NCBI GenBank assembly: GCA_910585625.1
Contig: CAJUFQ010000014.1
Location: 23,669 to 87,668, forward strand
Source of the DNA: an uncultured Lachnospiraceae bacterium
GTDB taxonomy: Bacteria > Bacillota > Clostridia > Lachnospirales > Lachnospiraceae
Direction: 5' to 3'
Length of the DNA: 64,000 bases
The notes beneath the pieces are model-generated. The model did no database searches and had not been told where the DNA came from. It saw nothing but the letters and a program-made list of their open reading frames with translations. A program made the translations under genes and the position numbers. Shown one piece after another: positions 59,784 to 64,000 of this stretch (within the stretch, counting starts at the first letter, position 1; each line of letters opens with the position of its first letter).

Positions 59784-61045
59784 GGAAGTGGATATACCAA
59801 GGCATTTTGCTTCTGGCTTTTGCAGCGGAGCTTGCAGCTCTGTTCTTGTTTGCAGGAGAGGATGCAGTCCGCCGGCAAGACGCCGTTGCGGTAAACGAGG
59901 CGCTGCAGTCCGTGCAGGATGACTGGGAAAAGATGAAAGAACATAAAAACCAGACGGGATTGGATTATGTAGTGATAGACGCCAACGGCGCGGTCTGTTT
60001 CCGGACAAGGGAGGGACTGGGCGAGAGCGTGAATGATGCGGTCCTAAACCGTGATACAATCCTTGACGTGGCGTCAGGTAAGAAAATTGTGGGCAAACTC
60101 CTAATCAGCAACGATAGCAATTATATATGGAAGGAACAGAAAAGGGCAGCGGCCATGATTTTGGCGGCTGCTGTGTGCGTGCAATGGATGGCCTGCATAG
60201 GGTATGGCATTTATCTCAAACGGACGGTGATAAAGCCATTCGAGGATCTGAAAGGATTTGCCGAGCGCGTGGCAGGGGGCAACCTTGACGTCCCGCTTGC
60301 CATGGACAGGCACAACTGTTTCGGCGTGTTCACAGAGAGTTTTGACCTCATGCGGGCAGAACTTAAGAAAGCGCGCATTGCGGAAGCAAGGGCAAATGCG
60401 AGCAAAAAAGAGCTTGTGGCACAGCTTTCACATGACATTAAGACTCCTGTTGCCAGCATCAAGGCGGCGGCGGAAGTGGGGGCCGCTCTGGCGGGAGAAG
60501 CAAGGATCAGGAGCAATTATGCGCAGATTATCAGCAAGGCCGATGAAGTAAATATCCTGATTACCAATCTGTTTACGTCTGCGCTGGAAGAACTGGAGGA
60601 ACTTAAGGTGATGCCGGCAGACCTGGAGAGCAGGGAGCTTACGGCGCTGCTTGAGCGTGCGGATTATCTGCACCGCGCGAGGATTCCTGCTGTTCCTTCC
60701 TGCCTGCTGTTCGCAGACAGGCTGCGCCTGCAGCAGGTGTTTGACAATATCTTCGCTAATTCCTACAAATATGCGAATACGGAGATAGAGACGGCCATCT
60801 GCAGGAGGGATGGGACGCTAGACGTAACTATCAGGGATTATGGCGGAGGGGTCAGCGCAGAGGAACTCCCTGCTCTGAAAGAGAAATTCAGGCGCGGGAG
60901 CAATGCGGGGCAAGTAGAGGGCGCAGGGCTTGGGCTGTATATCTGCGATTATTTCATGAAACAGATGCATGGGGAGATTATCCTTTGCAATGGGCAGGAC
61001 GGGTTGGAAGTGACTGTCAGGATTCCGCTGAGCGGCGTGAGTTAA
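59780..61045 (+). CDS. Sensor histidine kinase
   Basis: A 421-residue membrane kinase: helix 1 (about 5-26), an extracytoplasmic segment of about 95 residues, helix 2 (about 127-150), a HAMP-like linker (FEDLKGFAERVAGGNLDVPL), phospho-His in LVAQLSHDIKTPVASIKA, and an ATPase domain with N box VFDNIFANSYKYA and G boxes GAGLGLYI. It is coupled to the response regulator by ATGA. The ABC genes 75 bases downstream are its likely targets. Confidence 0.9.
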   Translation: MRKWIYQGILLLAFAAELAALFLFAGEDAVRRQDAVAVNEALQSVQDDWEKMKEHKNQTGLDYVVIDANGAVCFRTREGLGESVNDAVLNRDTILDVASGKKIVGKLLISNDSNYIWKEQKRAAAMILAAAVCVQWMACIGYGIYLKRTVIKPFEDLKGFAERVAGGNLDVPLAMDRHNCFGVFTESFDLMRAELKKARIAEARANASKKELVAQLSHDIKTPVASIKAAAEVGAALAGEARIRSNYAQIISKADEVNILITNLFTSALEELEELKVMPADLESRELTALLERADYLHRARIPAVPSCLLFADRLRLQQVFDNIFANSYKYANTEIETAICRRDGTLDVTIRDYGGGVSAEELPALKEKFRRGSNAGQVEGAGLGLYICDYFMKQMHGEIILCNGQDGLEVTVRIPLSGVS

Positions 61046-61120
61046 GGAATATTTAAGGTCTGCCTAAAGACATTTAAGGTTTATGGACGTAGAATGGAAC
61101 GTGAATAAAGGAGGTTTCCC

Positions 61121-61879
61121 ATGAAAGAAATATTATTGCAGACAGAGAAACTGAGCAAGTCCTTTTCCAGCGGAGGGATTTTGCAGCACGTTCTGAAAAA
61201 TATTGACTTACAGCTTTACAAAGGCGATTTTACCGTGATTATGGGAGCGAGCGGCGCAGGTAAATCCACGCTTTTGTATGCGCTGTCGGGCATGGACTTC
61301 CCGACGCTTGGCACGATTGCGTTTGCAGATAAGACGATATCCAATCGCAACCCGGATGAGCTTGCGGTATTCCGGCGGGAGCATTGCGGGTTTGTGTTCC
61401 AGCAGATTTATCTGATTGACGGGATGAGCGTCATGGACAATGTGCTTTCAGCAGGACTTCTCGTAAGCAAAGACAAGAAATCTGTGGTAAAACGGGCCAG
61501 GGAGCTGTTTGAGGATGTCGGCATATCCGAAGAGACGCTGAAAAAGTTCCCCACGCAGATTTCCGGAGGTGAGGCACAGCGTGTGGGCATTGTACGTGCG
61601 CTGATTAACAGCCCGGAAATACTGTTTGCTGACGAGCCGACGGGCGCGCTCAATTCCCAGACCGGCAAGGATGTGCTTGATACGCTCACGAAGTTCAACG
61701 GGCAGGGGCAGAGCATTGTCATGGTGACGCATGACATGCGTTCGGCAAGGCGTGGGAACCGCATCCTATACCTGAAAGACGGCGCAGTCCTGGGAGAATG
61801 TGAGTTAGGGAAGTATGTACACGGCGATAGGGCAAGACACGAGAAGCTTTCTGCCTTTCTGGGTGAAATGGGGTGGTAA
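61121..61879 (+). CDS. ABC transporter ATPase, MacB/BceA type
   Basis: A 252-residue ATPase: Walker A GASGAGKST, Q-loop FVFQQIYLIDGMSV, signature ISGGEAQRVG, Walker B ILFADEPTGALNSQTG, switch His in VTHDM. This type works with FtsX-fold permeases in mechanotransmission rather than classic transport, often giving resistance to peptide antibiotics. AAGGAGGTTTCCC precedes ATG 61121. The permease gene follows after two bases. Confidence 0.9.
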   Translation: MKEILLQTEKLSKSFSSGGILQHVLKNIDLQLYKGDFTVIMGASGAGKSTLLYALSGMDFPTLGTIAFADKTISNRNPDELAVFRREHCGFVFQQIYLIDGMSVMDNVLSAGLLVSKDKKSVVKRARELFEDVGISEETLKKFPTQISGGEAQRVGIVRALINSPEILFADEPTGALNSQTGKDVLDTLTKFNGQGQSIVMVTHDMRSARRGNRILYLKDGAVLGECELGKYVHGDRARHEKLSAFLGEMGW

Positions 61880-61881
61880 GA

Positions 61882-63972
61882 ATGGGAAAAAGCGTACTTC
61901 TTGTCAGTTCAAATCTGCGCAAGGCGAAAGGGCAGATGGCGGCGATTGCTGTCTTGATATTCCTTGCGGCGTTGACGCTGAATTTATGGCTGATGCTATC
62001 GATGGATTACAAACAGAATTTTGAACGGTATCACGAGACGCTGAATGCGGAGCATGTCACCCTTGTGGTAGATGGTGACAGCGCAAAACTGCAGAAATTC
62101 CTGGTAGAGACTCTGGACGGTGATGGACGGACGGCACAGTATTGTCTGGAGGACGTCCTGCATATGGTCGGATTATTCAGCTGCCAAGGCGGCGAAGTCA
62201 ATAGCGATTTTGTTTTCTTAACAAAGCAGGCGGCTGTTTCCCGTGAAATTGGGCGGGTTGAAATTGTGGAGGAGGGCGGCATAGAGAGCGGGATTTACAT
62301 GCCGATGCTATATAAATCGGAGGAAATTGCAGTCGGAAAGACGGTGAAAGTTTCCATCGGAAGCAATGAGATAGAGTATAAGGTCTGTGGTTTTTTCAAC
62401 AGCATAATGCAAGGTTCCCATAATTGCGGGATATGTGGGCTAATCCTGACGGAAGATAAATATAAGGAATTGGAGGATTTGGGGTATGCACCGAAAGCGA
62501 CGCTTTGCTCAGTCCGTCTGGGGGATAGGGCTGAGAACCAGGATTATGAGACTATGCTGAAAAATGCTTTGTCTGGGTTCGCCCCAGCTGCACGCAAGTC
62601 AAGCAATTCCTATGATGTGGTGGCGCAGGCCCGTTATATTTCCCAGATGATCTGTTCCGGGATTATGAGCGCGATGGCATCTTTCATACTTCTGATTGCA
62701 TTGGTTGTGATATCCTCCAATATTAACAACTACATCGGGGAAAACATGAAAAACATCGGCGCGCTGAAAGCCATTGGGTATACGGGCCGGCAGCTGATAC
62801 ATGCTTTGTTGCTGCAATTTTTGGGGTTTGCCCTGATTGCTGCCGCAGTGGGCGTCATCGTTTCTTATATGATATTTCCGTTTGTAAACACGATGATGAT
62901 TTCCCAGACTGGCATACCGTACCAGGTTTCGTTCCTTCCGCTGCCGATGTTCTTTACGTTTGCCGTGTTAGGCGGGGCGGTTGCAGCAGCCGTGTGCTTT
63001 TCTTCCCGCAGGGTCAAAAAAATTGAGCCGATTGTGGCTCTCCGGCAGGGAATCCAGACGCATAATTTCAGGCGCAACCATCTCCCCCTGGAAAAGGCAA
63101 AAGCGCCGCTTAATCTCGCGCTTGCGCTGAAAACAACTGTTTCCGGGATGAAATATAATATCACTATCTGTATAACGATGTTCGTGCTTACGCTTGTCGT
63201 CGTATTCTGTGGGATGATGACGGAAAATGTCATATTTGATATGGAGCCGTTTGTCAATCTTGTCGTGGGTGAGACGGCAGACAGCTGTATCAGCGTCAGT
63301 GCGCAGATTGAGCAGGAATTCCTGCAAGCGTCGGAGGAAGATGAGAGGGTGGAGAAAGCATACTTATATAATTCACTTTCTGTCAGCCATGTAGGAGGAG
63401 TGGAGCTTTGGGCGACAGTCTGCGATGATTTCGCAAAGGTGAACAACCAGGACATTATACTGGAGGGGAGATTTCCCCGGTTTGAAAATGAGATTGCAGT
63501 CGGCGCGAAGTATGCCAGGGAGCGTGGCTTGAAGATTGGGGAGGAGGTCGCTATGACCGCGGATGGGAAAGAGGCGCGGTATCTGATTACGGGCTTTACC
63601 CAGATGAGCAATAACCTTGACAAAGACAGCCTGCTTACAAGGGCAGGGTATCAGCGGATAGGTGAAATGCAGAACATAAACTATTACCTGAATCTTGCAG
63701 AGGGAACCGATGTAGAGGATTTTAATTCAGACGTGAAGGAATGGTTCGGGACTGATGTGAATGTCACGATAGACATCAGGTCGACGGTTGAAGGGGCGTC
63801 TGCGGTATATGTATCTCTTATGACGGTCATCGTACTCGCGATACTTGGACTGAGCGCTGTCGTGATTGTGTTTGTGCTGTATCTCCTGGTGCGGACAATG
63901 CTGAACAATAAAAAACAAGAGTATGGGATATTAAAAGCCCTGGGCTTTTGCTCATGTGAGATAAAGAAGTAA
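61882..63972 (+). CDS. FtsX/MacB-type ABC permease, early stop
   Basis: A 696-residue membrane protein. Helix 1 (about 18-38) and a large extracytoplasmic domain (40-255) precede an FtsX core of three helices (about 260-385). A second helix and extracytoplasmic domain follow (about 425-640), and helices resume at about 640-675. The second FtsX core should contain two more helices after the conserved NNKKQEYGILKALGF, but the frame stops six codons later (EIKK). Homologues run about 90-100 residues further, so the end looks truncated or frameshifted, 28 bases before the window edge. Confidence 0.78.
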   Translation: MGKSVLLVSSNLRKAKGQMAAIAVLIFLAALTLNLWLMLSMDYKQNFERYHETLNAEHVTLVVDGDSAKLQKFLVETLDGDGRTAQYCLEDVLHMVGLFSCQGGEVNSDFVFLTKQAAVSREIGRVEIVEEGGIESGIYMPMLYKSEEIAVGKTVKVSIGSNEIEYKVCGFFNSIMQGSHNCGICGLILTEDKYKELEDLGYAPKATLCSVRLGDRAENQDYETMLKNALSGFAPAARKSSNSYDVVAQARYISQMICSGIMSAMASFILLIALVVISSNINNYIGENMKNIGALKAIGYTGRQLIHALLLQFLGFALIAAAVGVIVSYMIFPFVNTMMISQTGIPYQVSFLPLPMFFTFAVLGGAVAAAVCFSSRRVKKIEPIVALRQGIQTHNFRRNHLPLEKAKAPLNLALALKTTVSGMKYNITICITMFVLTLVVVFCGMMTENVIFDMEPFVNLVVGETADSCISVSAQIEQEFLQASEEDERVEKAYLYNSLSVSHVGGVELWATVCDDFAKVNNQDIILEGRFPRFENEIAVGAKYARERGLKIGEEVAMTADGKEARYLITGFTQMSNNLDKDSLLTRAGYQRIGEMQNINYYLNLAEGTDVEDFNSDVKEWFGTDVNVTIDIRSTVEGASAVYVSLMTVIVLAILGLSAVVIVFVLYLLVRTMLNNKKQEYGILKALGFCSCEIKK

Positions 63973-64000
63973 AAGAAGTGTAAAAAATTTTGCCGTTCCC

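Overview
The window looks like chromosome of a Gram-positive anaerobe of the Clostridia, most probably Lachnospiraceae. The evidence is a mid-range G+C content, strong AGGAGG-type ribosome-binding sites, many ATGA start/stop overlaps, and gene content such as an HPr/enzyme I phosphotransferase set, PerR with rubrerythrin, DUF5685, DUF1002, DUF1700 and PadR/DUF4097 modules. This assignment is inferred from content, not from a marker gene. No rRNA, tRNA or CRISPR array was seen.

Positions 1-14300 are accessory DNA. A Wadjet-like anti-plasmid/anti-phage operon (jetA-jetB-jetC-jetD, 923-7670) is translationally coupled to a fifth gene, a second ABC-type ATPase (7667-8488). A broken chromate transporter pair follows (8528-9860): one half is frameshifted, the other is cut by a multi-hairpin repeat. 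Next come a shortened GNAT acetyltransferase and an A/T-rich three-gene overlapping operon (DUF262 protein, DUF3696-like ATPase, unknown protein; 10435-13542), which is the best candidate here for a little-described defence system. A TetR regulator with a clear promoter and a small membrane protein close the region.

Positions 14500-22540 hold a sugar module. A LacI-family repressor is divergent from an operon that carries its own PTS permease (IIA-IIC-IIB), an EEP-family hydrolase, enzyme I, HPr and L-lactate dehydrogenase, ended by a strong hairpin. Both promoters can be read, and the space between them contains phased GCAAA boxes. HPr has Lys at the position of regulatory Ser46.

Positions 22600-33000 hold MarR, a flavin-type oxidase-fold protein and a MATE exporter; a hemerythrin-receiver fusion; a response regulator, two-gene ABC exporter and histidine kinase set split by a 166-bp MITE-like inverted repeat; and an A/T-rich, N-terminally truncated NACHT/STAND-like gene with a degraded 3' end.

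Positions 33300-53870 are mostly housekeeping: a glycosyltransferase/NlpC-like/flippase-like operon, nicotinate phosphoribosyltransferase, a trigger-factor-like foldase lipoprotein, AsnRS, DHH and RecJ phosphoesterases, a soluble chemoreceptor-like protein, a lipase, DUF1002, Hsp33, glutamine-dependent NAD synthetase, DUF5685, a J-domain protein and a flavodoxin.

Positions 53900-64000 hold a peroxide/oxidant module (PerR with a palindromic PerR box, a soluble CZB-domain chemoreceptor, rubrerythrin), a PadR-DUF1700-DUF4097 envelope-stress-like operon, and a two-component system with an ABC ATPase and an FtsX-type permease that stops early near the window end.

Scattered between these genes are at least seven copies or fragments of two structured intergenic repeats. 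The copies differ by compensatory stem changes, so base-paired structure appears to be conserved.
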